A stretch of 7,851 nt of DNA from Candidatus Pacearchaeota archaeon (GCA_016186375.1 JACPLS010000043.1:1-7851); one strand, 5' to 3'; shown: positions 1 through 5,934, counted from the stretch's first letter. The notes: generated from the sequence alone by a model not told the origin. Translations and numbers: made by a program.

Positions 1-65
1 TGCAGCATTGCTGCAAGCAAAAACTGCTTTCCTATTCTGCCAAAGCCATTTATTGCTACTTTCAT
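1..65 (-). CDS. gap: Class I glyceraldehyde-3-phosphate dehydrogenase, N-terminal fragment (runs off the left edge)
   Basis: Only the first 21 codons are in the window, read leftwards from the ATG at 65-63. They translate to MKVAINGFGRIGKQFLLAAM followed by L. The block INGFGRIG is the NAD(P)-binding signature that opens class I (bacterial/eukaryotic-type) GAPDH, the enzyme that interconverts glyceraldehyde-3-phosphate and 1,3-bisphosphoglycerate in glycolysis and gluconeogenesis. The typical archaeal class II enzyme begins differently (roughly VNGYGTIG), so this is the class I form. The start is set by the motif beginning at residue 3 and by the ATGA overlap with the upstream membrane-protein gene. 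That overlap suggests translational coupling; the purine stretch GGGAG directly abuts the ATG and is too close for a normal Shine-Dalgarno. Catalytic Cys and the rest are outside the window. Identification is firm despite the short length because the motif is so characteristic. Confidence 0.88.
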   Translation of the reverse strand, partial: MKVAINGFGRIGKQFLLAAML

Positions 66-352
66 CTCCCTATGTTTGTCTCCTTTTTCTTTTTAATTTT
101 ACCATAAATCCATCCAATAAGTGCTCCAATAATAAGTCCATAAATAGAATAAGTAATAAACTGCCATTCATAACCTCCTAAATTAAAAGTATAAGGGAAA
201 TAAAAAAAAACAACCAATGCAGGAAGTAATAAAATATATAAAAAACTATTTTCATTTAAAATATTGAATATCCCCAATAACAAAATCAAATATATAAATA
301 TTATTCCAATCACCCCTCCCTTCAACCAATACGGCCAGTTTTTCCATCCCAT
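62..352 (-). CDS. Small three-helix membrane protein of unknown function
   Basis: A 96-residue protein I cannot assign to a named family. Three hydrophobic helices are visible at about residues 12-30, 36-53 and 66-84, with a basic tail (KIKKKK, 85-90) that should be cytoplasmic; the N-terminus (WKNWPYWLK) would then face outside. The third helix has glycines at 72, 76, 80 and 84, a GxxxGxxxGxxxG glycine zipper typical of tightly packed or self-associating helices. The ATG at 352-350 is preceded by AGAGG (365-361) eight bases upstream, a reasonable Shine-Dalgarno-like site, and by a TATA-like box at 394-403. The gene ends in a 4-bp ATGA overlap with the GAPDH gene, so the two are probably one operon. 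This need not mean a shared function; no enzymatic motif is visible. Confidence 0.72.
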   Translation of the reverse strand: MGWKNWPYWLKGGVIGIIFIYLILLLGIFNILNENSFLYILLLPALVVFFYFPYTFNLGGYEWQFITYSIYGLIIGALIGWIYGKIKKKKETNIGR

Positions 353-393
353 TTATCTTGCCTCTTTTACCATGGTCTATCTTCGTGAAAGAG

Positions 394-403
394 ATATTTA
401 AAT
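394..403 (-). promoter_or_regulatory. TATA box for the membrane protein-GAPDH operon
   Basis: On the minus strand this reads ATTTAAATAT, a good archaeal TATA element. Its centre is about 46 bp before the ATG at 352, so transcription would start near position 373 and leave a leader of about 20 nt holding the AGAGG site at 365-361. This is inferred from standard archaeal TATA-to-start spacing (about 25 bp), not from mapped ends. Confidence 0.5.
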
Positions 404-471
404 GTTCTCTCGATCTAAGTATATTTTTTCACCTCCGTAAATAGCTATATAGTTTACTCTAATAAAAAAAC

Positions 472-486
472 AAAAAGATTTAAATA
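472..486 (+). promoter_or_regulatory. BRE/TATA promoter of the toxin-antitoxin operon, leaderless
   Basis: The TATA element TTTAAATA occupies 479-486, with a purine-rich BRE-like stretch (AAAAAG) just upstream. The box centre is about 25 bp before the A of the antitoxin ATG at 508, the usual archaeal distance to the transcription start, so the mRNA probably begins at or next to the start codon. No Shine-Dalgarno is present, which fits. Fourteen bases here (474-487) recur exactly, on the other strand, in front of the protease gene. Confidence 0.65.
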
Positions 487-505
487 GTATTACTCGAGTA
501 ATACT
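486..505. promoter_or_regulatory. Perfect 20-bp palindrome, probable operator of the toxin-antitoxin operon
   Basis: The half-sites AGTATTACTC and GAGTAATACT are exact reverse complements with no spacer. The site starts at the last base of the TATA box and ends 2 bp before the antitoxin ATG, so a bound protein would block TBP/polymerase or initiation. Ribbon-helix-helix antitoxins bind such palindromes as dimers or tetramers and repress their own operon, and the first gene here encodes one. Binding is inferred from position and symmetry. A partial half-site-like TTTACTC lies upstream at 453-459. Confidence 0.72.
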
Positions 506-507
506 CT

Positions 508-714
508 ATGAAAGATTATGAAATGGAGACAGTTCCGGCAAAATTGACAAAACGTATAGTAAATGAAATGGAAGAGTTAATTAAACAAGGATGGTATGCA
601 AATAAATCTGAACTTATAAGAAATGCTATCCGGGAACTTATAAAGAAACAAAAAGTTATACAACTTGAATCGGCAATAAAGGAAGACATTCAATGGGGTT
701 TATATGGCTCATAG
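508..714 (+). CDS. Ribbon-helix-helix (CopG/Arc-type) antitoxin and autorepressor
   Basis: A 68-residue protein with the ribbon-helix-helix layout. A short N-terminal strand (about residues 6-13) is followed by helix 1 (about 14-27), a turn at GWYA (28-31), and helix 2 (about 32-47) with the typical NKSELIRNAIREL pattern. Such proteins dimerise through the strand, which enters the DNA major groove. The C-terminal stretch from about residue 48 to 68 is not part of the fold and is the likely toxin-binding segment. The gene is first in a two-gene operon, overlaps the toxin by 11 bp, and has a perfect palindrome in its promoter, all standard for an antitoxin that neutralises the toxin and represses the operon. 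The ATG at 508 is supported by the TATA spacing (leaderless). The fold is confident; the antitoxin role follows from context. Confidence 0.85.
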   Translation: MKDYEMETVPAKLTKRIVNEMEELIKQGWYANKSELIRNAIRELIKKQKVIQLESAIKEDIQWGLYGS

Positions 715-1204
715 TGCTGTTTCCAATACAGGACCAATACTACATTTAACAGAAATTAATTTGATAAACGCTTTAAACATTTTTTCTACTGTTTTTATTC
801 CAGAAGAAGTAGCATTAGAGGTAAACAAAAATAAAGTCTCAATTCCTAAAAAAATTAAAATTATTATGTTAAAATCAGATTGGAAAAATACTGCTAAAAT
901 TTTATCATTTCAATATGAACTAGATTTAGGGGAATCAGAAGCAATTGCATTAGCACTGCAAGAAAAAATAGATTATTTTCTTACTGATGACTTAGAGGCA
1001 AGAAGAGTTTCTACTCAGTATAATCTTGAAGCACATGGGACAGCAGGAATAGTTCTAAGAGCATTTAAAGAAAAAATAATTGATAAGAAAATGGCAATTG
1101 AAAAAATAATCTCGCTATACAAAAAATCATCTCTTTTTATTACTCAAGATATAGTAGAGAAAATAATAAGAGCCATAAATGAATTTGCAAGGAGAGATAA
1201 ATAA
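704..1204 (+). CDS. DUF3368-type PIN-like toxin (putative ribonuclease)
   Basis: A 166-residue protein matching the DUF3368 branch of the PIN-domain superfamily, metal-dependent RNases used as VapC-like toxins. Visible family marks are AVSNTGPILHL at residues 5-15, where Asn8 occupies the position held by the first acidic residue in classical PIN domains; VFIPEEVALEV at 30-40; LGESEAIALAL at 75-85 with Glu77 and Glu79; FLTDDLEARR at 92-101 with Asp95 and Asp96; and HGTAGIVLRA at 111-120. The Asn and the SNTxP motif are normal for DUF3368, so this need not mean loss of activity. The ATG at 704 lies inside the antitoxin gene (11-bp overlap), with GGGG (695-698) five bases before it as a possible weak ribosome site. 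The length is typical and no disruption is seen. DUF3368 genes often pair with UPF0175 antitoxins; the partner here is a ribbon-helix-helix protein. The RNA target is unknown. Confidence 0.85.
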   Translation: MAHSAVSNTGPILHLTEINLINALNIFSTVFIPEEVALEVNKNKVSIPKKIKIIMLKSDWKNTAKILSFQYELDLGESEAIALALQEKIDYFLTDDLEARRVSTQYNLEAHGTAGIVLRAFKEKIIDKKMAIEKIISLYKKSSLFITQDIVEKIIRAINEFARRDK

Positions 1205-1266
1205 CACCTAGATAATTTATGCTACGACTTCAAATTCCCAACTGCCCCTGGATAAATCAAATTGTT
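1205..1266. other. Short gap between convergent genes
   Basis: The toxin gene and the protease gene end towards each other across 62 bp. I see no strong inverted repeat and no T-run of five or more that would mark a clear archaeal terminator on either strand; the longest run is TTTT near 1264-1268. Confidence 0.5.
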
Positions 1267-4200
1267 TTAAGGAGGTTGTATTCTTGGATTTCTAGGAATA
1301 GGACGTTCAGTAGATCTAGGGGTATATTGATAATTACAGTCATAACAGCCAGATTTATATATATCATGTTGGAACATTGGCCATTGGGCATTTGTTGAGT
1401 TAGAAGACAGATTATAAACTAGTAGAGTTTTACCATTAATAGTCGTGACTATTAATTCTAGATCACCATCGTTATTAAAATCTTTAAGATAAATATCAGA
1501 TAGAGAATCTTTAATAATTATCGGAAAAGGCACAATAATTTCTCCTTTGTAATTGTATGCATAAATTTCAGGATTATCTCCAAACTTATTAGAAGTCGTC
1601 ATAATTAAATCTTGATAGTTGTCTCCATCAACATCACCTATAAGAAGATATTCCGAAAAAAATCTATTTCTTGGAAGATATTTAGGCCAACCGCTTAAAG
1701 ATAATCCATCTCTATTAATTAGATTAATTCCCTCGCGTGTTTCGTTATCGATTTGATAATTAAAAATATAGAAAATTTCTGGATAGTCGTCTCCATCAAC
1801 ATCACCTATAGAAAGATAAGAAACAGAAGAATTTGAAAAGTTAAGATATTTTACTAATTTTGTAATGTTATTAAAGATAATGCCGGAAGAAACCACTAGG
1901 TCTCTATAACGATCATTATTAATATCACCAACTGATAGTCCATATGGGGAAGGATTATATTTATCAAAATAATAAAAGTCTTTTATTTCTTTTCCATTAG
2001 AAGAATAAGAGTATATTCTTGTACCATTAACTGGAAGTTCAAAATTTATAGTAATATTTATACGAGTGCCAAAGATCTCTACAATATAATCATAATGAAC
2101 AATACGAGAATAATTGCCTACAGAGACTATTACTTCTGGAATATCATCCAAATTTATATCAGCTAAAGAAATAGAAGAAGGTATTAGAGGATCTTTAAAA
2201 ATAATTGGCCACCCACTAATCTTTCGCATATTTGAATCAAACACATACAAGAGACTGCGCTTTTTGTCATCATCTCTTGTAACAATTAGTACATCTTCTA
2301 ATTTATCTTTGTTTATGTCTCCAACTGATAAGATTTCGCCGTATTGTTTTTTAAAAATAGCTGGTTTAATAACTTCAGAGCCATAAATATCAAATACAAA
2401 TAATTTAGTTAGATCATTAAAATCAACCATTACCAAAATATGGCTTATTCCTTCTTTATTTTTGATTGGTTGTAGAGAATCAATATAACCTACATTTCCA
2501 TTTATATTAGGTATGGATTTTTTAGTAATAATGCTTCCGTTATAACTAATAACGTAAAGATAATTTTCGGTTTCATATCCATTCACAGCAATAATCAATT
2601 CTGATTTTCCATCATTGTCTAGATCTTCAATAGAATATAACAAATCAGATATATCAAATTCGTCTTCTTGAATTTTTATTGGCCATCCTTTTTCTTGATT
2701 TCCAATAAAATATAAGAATGATGTATCTATACCAGATGTTTTATTTTGATTGTTAAATGAACTTAATCTGAAGAATATTTTGTTTCCAAAAAATGAGGAA
2801 GTATTTAGAGTACCTAAATAATTATTTTCTACTCTTTTTCCACGGCCAATAGTTTGCCATTTGAAAGGATAATCAGACAGACTATATTCTAGATTGTATT
2901 CTTCTCCTAAATTGCTGCCAGATATGATTATTTCATTAGATGTATTGTTTAATAATACTTGCTCTATTTGAACAGTAGAATATGAAGAATTGAATGAAAT
3001 TACATCAAAAATAGATATTCTACCATCACCCTGTGCAAAAATACTCTCACCAATATTCTTAGCTGAAACTTTTAAGGTAGATTTTATTTCTTGAGGAGAT
3101 AAATCTGAGCGATATTGTTTAATCAACGCGACTGCTCCTGATACAATTGGTGTTGCCATAGAAGTGCCAGCAAGCAAAACGTGTTTATTATCTATGCATT
3201 TTTCATAAACTGGATTATGATCCCAAGGTTCAAATCCTGGTAAAAGAGCAGCGCATATGAATGCTCCAGGAGCAACAACATCTGGCTTCACAAGATATCT
3301 TTCGATTCCCTCTTTATCATTCCAGATTTCTGGACCTCTAGAACTAAAGGAGGTAATTTGATTTTTTTTAGGATTTTCATCTTTCCAATATCTACCTTCG
3401 TAATTTTTATTATATGTTGCTCCAACAGTTATAGCTTTCCTGGCTGTTCCAGGACTGTCTATTGTCCCTTCGCTTGGTCCAGAGTTTCCTGCAGCTATGA
3501 CTGCAACTACTCCTGCGTCAACAACATTATCAACAGATTTTGATATTGGATCATCAGGATCTCCAAACCCGCCTAAACTCATACTAATAATATCTATATG
3601 GTCAGAATAATCGCCATCGTTATTAGGATCAGAAGCTTTATTAATGGCTTTAATAATATCATCTTCATAACCTGAACCTTCTGAATCTAAAACTTTATAA
3701 GCAACTATTTTTGCATCAGGCGCAACTCCCCAAACTTCTCCTTTTTTTGGCTCATAGATATTGTTTTTGTTATAATCTCCTTTTCCTGCCGCAGTTGCAG
3801 CAACATGAGTTCCATGTCCATTGTCGTCCATAGGATCGCTATCACCATTTATAAAATCATAGCCATCAATGACCTTTGAGTTAAAAGGATTAAATTTCTG
3901 AAAGACATATTGTTTTCTTGAATCATAGTCAAAACAATATACTTCAAACAAATCGTTACTAAAACAAATTTTGTTTTTATCCAAATGTAATTCCTCTATT
4001 ATATAAGGTAAATTGATAAATGAAACTAACTTATTATTGACTCTATCATAAATATAAAACTTATTAGTGTGGTCGCCCCATGGAGCCTTCAATTCCTCTA
4101 AGACAACAATCTCGTCATTCAAAGCGATTATCCAAGGCTTAGAATACCACAAGAGGGCGTATTCTCCTGAGGATTTAACTAAGTTTGAATTTGTACCAGA

Positions 4201-5448
4201 TATAGGAAGAGTATGAAATATTTTAGATAATTTATTAGTTTGTGTGTTAAAAAGTTCATAGTCTCCTAGATCAAAGCGATAAAGCAATATTTCATCATCA
4301 AAAGAATCCAGAACGGCAGTATTTAGATTATTTGTATTTAAGTTATTAAGACGCTGACCGGTCTCTGCATCATAAACGGCTACAATCGAGGCGTCATCTC
4401 CGTCAGTCATATATAATTTATTATTATTAACAACTCCCCATGAAGACAACCCCTCAGCTATATATTTAAAATATTTAGAATCAAAATTATAAATATAAGT
4501 TTTAAAAACAATTTTATCATAAGGAAGATTAATATTATCAGCAAAATTAAAGAATAAATAGTTTCCAGTTCTTTTGGTATGAATTTGTCTATCGTTGCTT
4601 GAAAAAGGAACTAAAATTCTTTCAGTATCACTAATTAAATCAATCTCTACAAGTCCTGCCTCCCAATTACTTTTCTTGTGAACCAGAGCTAACATCACAT
4701 TATTATAAATAAAAAAGCCATCATAACTGTAGCTGATATTTTTAGATTCCTTTAAAATTTTACCGGTCTTAAAATTATAAGAATATATTTCAAAATTACC
4801 TGAAGTCAGCGAACTATAATATATTTTACCTCCAGATATCTCAATATTTTGTCCTTGATAATTATTTTCAGAAGTTATTTTGTTTAAAAAGTCAAAATTC
4901 TCCTTGGGCATTATGTTGGTATTTCCAAGATCAGGATGAGTGTAGTCTACACCAGTATCAATGATTGCAATCGATACACCTTTTCCTGTCAGGCAATCTT
5001 TTCCAGGTTTATCACATTCTCCTACATTTTTATCCATCTTCCAGACTTTATCAGCTCCAATTGATGGAACAGAATCTTGTAAAAATGTATGAATTTTTAC
5101 ATTGGGATGAACTGTTTTCACTCCTGAAATTTTCTTTATTTTTTCAGCTTCCTCTGCTGAAATATTTAGTGCTATACCGTTAAAAACAGAATCCCATTCA
5201 CCAAAAATTTTAATTACTTTTTTTGAAGAGGATGAAGCAGCTTGTTGAGAACCCTTATTAATAATTGCTTCTCCTGTTAATGTGTTCCTACTAAAAAAAT
5301 CAAGAACATTATTCCACAATTTGTCAAGGAAGGTACTTCCACTTTCGACATTTTCAATTGTTTTACCACTTACTTTAGATATAGTTCCTGTTGTTCCATC
5401 ATTTAATTTCACTCCAAGTTTTGTAGCAATCGCCGCCTTTATTTTCAT
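1267..5448 (-). CDS. Secreted subtilisin-like (S8) protease with two beta-propellers, main frame
   Basis: This 1393-residue frame holds the catalytic part of an extracellular subtilase. Residues here are counted from the ATG at 5448. Residues 1-120 are the later part of an I9-like propeptide (NGIALNISAEEAEKIKKI at 90-107, then VKTVHPNVKIH). The S8 domain has Asp164 (AIIDTG), His545 (NGHGTHVA), oxyanion Asn655 (AAGNSG) and Ser763 (GTSMATP), all intact. Asp and His are 381 residues apart instead of about 30-40, because some 340 residues with propeller-like repeats (about 188-526) lie between them. A beta-sandwich linker (about 825-915) and FG-GAP repeats (about 918-1365) follow, then WPMFQHD (1356-1362) and a Pro/Arg-rich tail. 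No membrane anchor or sorting signal is seen at the end. All eight cysteines form four close pairs. The ATG at 5448 is only the first in-frame start: the frame is open back to a TAG at 5673-5671, and that stretch encodes the missing propeptide start (GYIVEFAEEP), so the true N-terminus is in the fragment at 5649-5900. Confidence 0.9.
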   Translation of the reverse strand: MKIKAAIATKLGVKLNDGTTGTISKVSGKTIENVESGSTFLDKLWNNVLDFFSRNTLTGEAIINKGSQQAASSSSKKVIKIFGEWDSVFNGIALNISAEEAEKIKKISGVKTVHPNVKIHTFLQDSVPSIGADKVWKMDKNVGECDKPGKDCLTGKGVSIAIIDTGVDYTHPDLGNTNIMPKENFDFLNKITSENNYQGQNIEISGGKIYYSSLTSGNFEIYSYNFKTGKILKESKNISYSYDGFFIYNNVMLALVHKKSNWEAGLVEIDLISDTERILVPFSSNDRQIHTKRTGNYLFFNFADNINLPYDKIVFKTYIYNFDSKYFKYIAEGLSSWGVVNNNKLYMTDGDDASIVAVYDAETGQRLNNLNTNNLNTAVLDSFDDEILLYRFDLGDYELFNTQTNKLSKIFHTLPISGTNSNLVKSSGEYALLWYSKPWIIALNDEIVVLEELKAPWGDHTNKFYIYDRVNNKLVSFINLPYIIEELHLDKNKICFSNDLFEVYCFDYDSRKQYVFQKFNPFNSKVIDGYDFINGDSDPMDDNGHGTHVAATAAGKGDYNKNNIYEPKKGEVWGVAPDAKIVAYKVLDSEGSGYEDDIIKAINKASDPNNDGDYSDHIDIISMSLGGFGDPDDPISKSVDNVVDAGVVAVIAAGNSGPSEGTIDSPGTARKAITVGATYNKNYEGRYWKDENPKKNQITSFSSRGPEIWNDKEGIERYLVKPDVVAPGAFICAALLPGFEPWDHNPVYEKCIDNKHVLLAGTSMATPIVSGAVALIKQYRSDLSPQEIKSTLKVSAKNIGESIFAQGDGRISIFDVISFNSSYSTVQIEQVLLNNTSNEIIISGSNLGEEYNLEYSLSDYPFKWQTIGRGKRVENNYLGTLNTSSFFGNKIFFRLSSFNNQNKTSGIDTSFLYFIGNQEKGWPIKIQEDEFDISDLLYSIEDLDNDGKSELIIAVNGYETENYLYVISYNGSIITKKSIPNINGNVGYIDSLQPIKNKEGISHILVMVDFNDLTKLFVFDIYGSEVIKPAIFKKQYGEILSVGDINKDKLEDVLIVTRDDDKKRSLLYVFDSNMRKISGWPIIFKDPLIPSSISLADINLDDIPEVIVSVGNYSRIVHYDYIVEIFGTRINITINFELPVNGTRIYSYSSNGKEIKDFYYFDKYNPSPYGLSVGDINNDRYRDLVVSSGIIFNNITKLVKYLNFSNSSVSYLSIGDVDGDDYPEIFYIFNYQIDNETREGINLINRDGLSLSGWPKYLPRNRFFSEYLLIGDVDGDNYQDLIMTTSNKFGDNPEIYAYNYKGEIIVPFPIIIKDSLSDIYLKDFNNDGDLELIVTTINGKTLLVYNLSSNSTNAQWPMFQHDIYKSGCYDCNYQYTPRSTERPIPRNPRIQPP
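1354..2697 (-). repeat. FG-GAP/VCBS repeats, C-terminal calcium-binding propeller of the protease
   Basis: This part encodes protease residues about 918-1365. Seven clear DxDxDG-like loops, each followed by a hydrophobic strand, start near residues 942 (DLDNDG), 1044 (DINKDK), 1097 (DINLDD), 1175 (DINNDR), 1216 (DVDGDD), 1272 (DVDGDN) and 1323 (DFNNDG). A degenerate one (VDFND, about 1008) may fill the wide gap after the first. This is the integrin-alpha/VCBS pattern: each loop binds calcium and each unit forms one blade. GWPI/GWPK motifs between loops (921, 1079, 1253) are also typical of secreted FG-GAP proteins. The likely role is binding to surfaces, polysaccharide or substrate; this is inference. 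Confidence 0.85.
1614..1818 (-). repeat. Near-identical 37-bp direct repeat inside adjacent FG-GAP blades
   Basis: Positions 1614-1650 and 1782-1818 match at about 34 of 37 bases, including an uninterrupted 22-base core, and are offset by 168 bp, exactly 56 codons. They encode the calcium loops at residues 1216 and 1272 (both GDVDGD) and the residues before them. Other blades resemble each other only as protein, so this pair points to recent duplication or gene conversion of one blade. Confidence 0.75.
3871..4887 (-). other. Propeller-like insertion between catalytic Asp and His of the S8 domain
   Basis: Protease residues about 188-526 interrupt the subtilase fold between the Asp motif and the DxDPMDDNGHGTH His motif. 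The segment contains about seven similar units, each with an alternating strand pattern ending in a phrase such as IYSYNFKTGK (221-230), LVEIDLISDTERI (266-278), TYIYNFDSKYFKYI (317-330), VAVYDAETGQRL (356-367), YELFNTQTNKLSKI (397-410), KFYIYDRVNNKLVSF (463-477) and VYCFDYDSRKQYVF (503-516). This is the 'value, then summary' rhythm of TolB/PQQ/WD-like propellers. The reading frame is continuous and the flanking S8 motifs are intact, so it is a domain insertion and not damage. Exact family assignment is not possible by eye. Confidence 0.72.
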
Positions 5449-5648
5449 ATGTTCTTTATTGATTTTTACCCTTTGTAAATCAGTTTCTTTATTGATAATA
5501 TTCTTTTTCTCTAAAGTATCTTTTTTCGTCTTTATTTTGTATTTCTCATTTGATTTAATATATTGTTTAATTGCTGGCTCTTCTGCAAATTCAACAATAT
5601 ATCCTTTGGGTTTCGATATTTCAACATTTTCCTCAGAATCTAAATTCT

Positions 5649-5900
5649 CTATTTTATCGCCAATTTTTTTCTAAAGGCACGAATAATAGAATTTTTTTGT
5701 TCTTTTGTCAAATTGCTCTCTCCTAATACTCTAATAATCTCTTTATCAATAAAACTCTTAGAAATATGATCTGATTTAACCAAGTTTAATAAATTATCCT
5801 GATTTATCTTATTATCAGTTATTGTTGAAGACACAATTGAAAGAAAAGTAATTAAAAAAAGAGAAATACTGAAAACAACTAAAAATATTCTCTTTTTCAT
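5649..5900 (-). CDS. N-terminal part of the S8 protease: signal peptide and propeptide start, split off by a frameshift
   Basis: An 83-residue frame beginning MKKRIFLVVFSISLFL, with a basic n-region and a hydrophobic core to about residue 21, then SSTIT, a clear Sec signal peptide. The rest (about 25-79) is polar, with a helical stretch LTKEQKNSIIRAFRKK. It ends just past a run of seven A's at a TAG (5651-5649). The protease frame on the same strand is open through this run and lacks any signal peptide or proper start of its own. Moving -1 on the A-run joins the two into a 1544-residue preproprotease with a complete propeptide. The ATG at 5900 is supported by a TATA box about 26 bp upstream. 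As an independent gene it would be a short secreted peptide, which I find less likely. Its coding status depends on whether the frameshift is real, programmed, or a sequencing error. Confidence 0.75.
   Translation of the reverse strand: MKKRIFLVVFSISLFLITFLSIVSSTITDNKINQDNLLNLVKSDHISKSFIDKEIIRVLGESNLTKEQKNSIIRAFRKKLAIK
5664..5670 (-). other. A7 run / -1 slippery heptamer joining the two protease frames
   Basis: On the coding strand the codons read AGA AAA AAA TTG, so the seven A's form A_AAA_AAA in the upstream frame, the canonical -1 slippery site. A -1 shift here continues as ATT GGC GAT and enters the protease frame. Inserting one A would do the same, so a deletion or a homopolymer error explains it equally well. 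Downstream, AGAAT/ATTCT (5648-5644 and 5639-5635) can form only a weak 5-bp hairpin about 15 bases away, which is poor support for a programmed site. Confidence 0.7.
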
Positions 5901-5920
5901 ATTTCAGAAAAAGAAATATT

Positions 5921-5934
5921 CTATTTAAATCTTT
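5921..5934 (-). promoter_or_regulatory. BRE/TATA promoter of the protease gene, leaderless
   Basis: On the minus strand this reads AAAGATTTAAATAG, identical over 14 bases to the toxin-antitoxin promoter. The TATA centre is about 26 bp before the ATG at 5900, which predicts a leaderless transcript, and no Shine-Dalgarno is present. It lies in the 59-bp gap after rfbG, so the protease can be transcribed on its own. A second TATA-like string (ATTTATATAC) at 5941-5950 is a weaker alternative. Confidence 0.62.

Noticed and set aside
429..436. Minus-strand GGAGGTGA, a perfect Shine-Dalgarno
   Set aside because: No usable start codon follows at proper spacing: the adjoining GTG meets a stop after four codons. 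It also lies upstream of the TATA box of the membrane-protein gene, so it would not be in that mRNA.
1205..1266. Bidirectional terminator between the convergent toxin and protease genes
   Set aside because: No strong hairpin and no long T-run was found on either strand.
1269..1280. Plus-strand AAGGAGGTTG resembling a ribosome binding site with a TTG start
   Set aside because: It is the complement of the Pro-Pro end of the protease gene, and the frame does not resemble any protein and has no promoter.
2114..2386. Plus-strand open frame of 90 codons
   Set aside because: It lies wholly opposite FG-GAP repeats of the protease; the composition is that of an antisense shadow.
3358..3543. Plus-strand open frame of 61 codons preceded by AAAGGAGGTAATTTG
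   Set aside because: It is antisense to the S8 core, whose protein motifs are clearly the real coding signal; the ribosome-site match is coincidental.
5282..5674. Plus-strand hydrophobic open frame of 130 codons
   Set aside because: It is antisense to the propeptide region; hydrophobicity arises from the complement of Lys/Glu-rich codons.
5649..5900. Reading the 83-residue secreted frame as an independent small exported peptide gene
   Set aside because: The downstream frame holds the missing propeptide part without a start codon, so the two fit together as one split gene.
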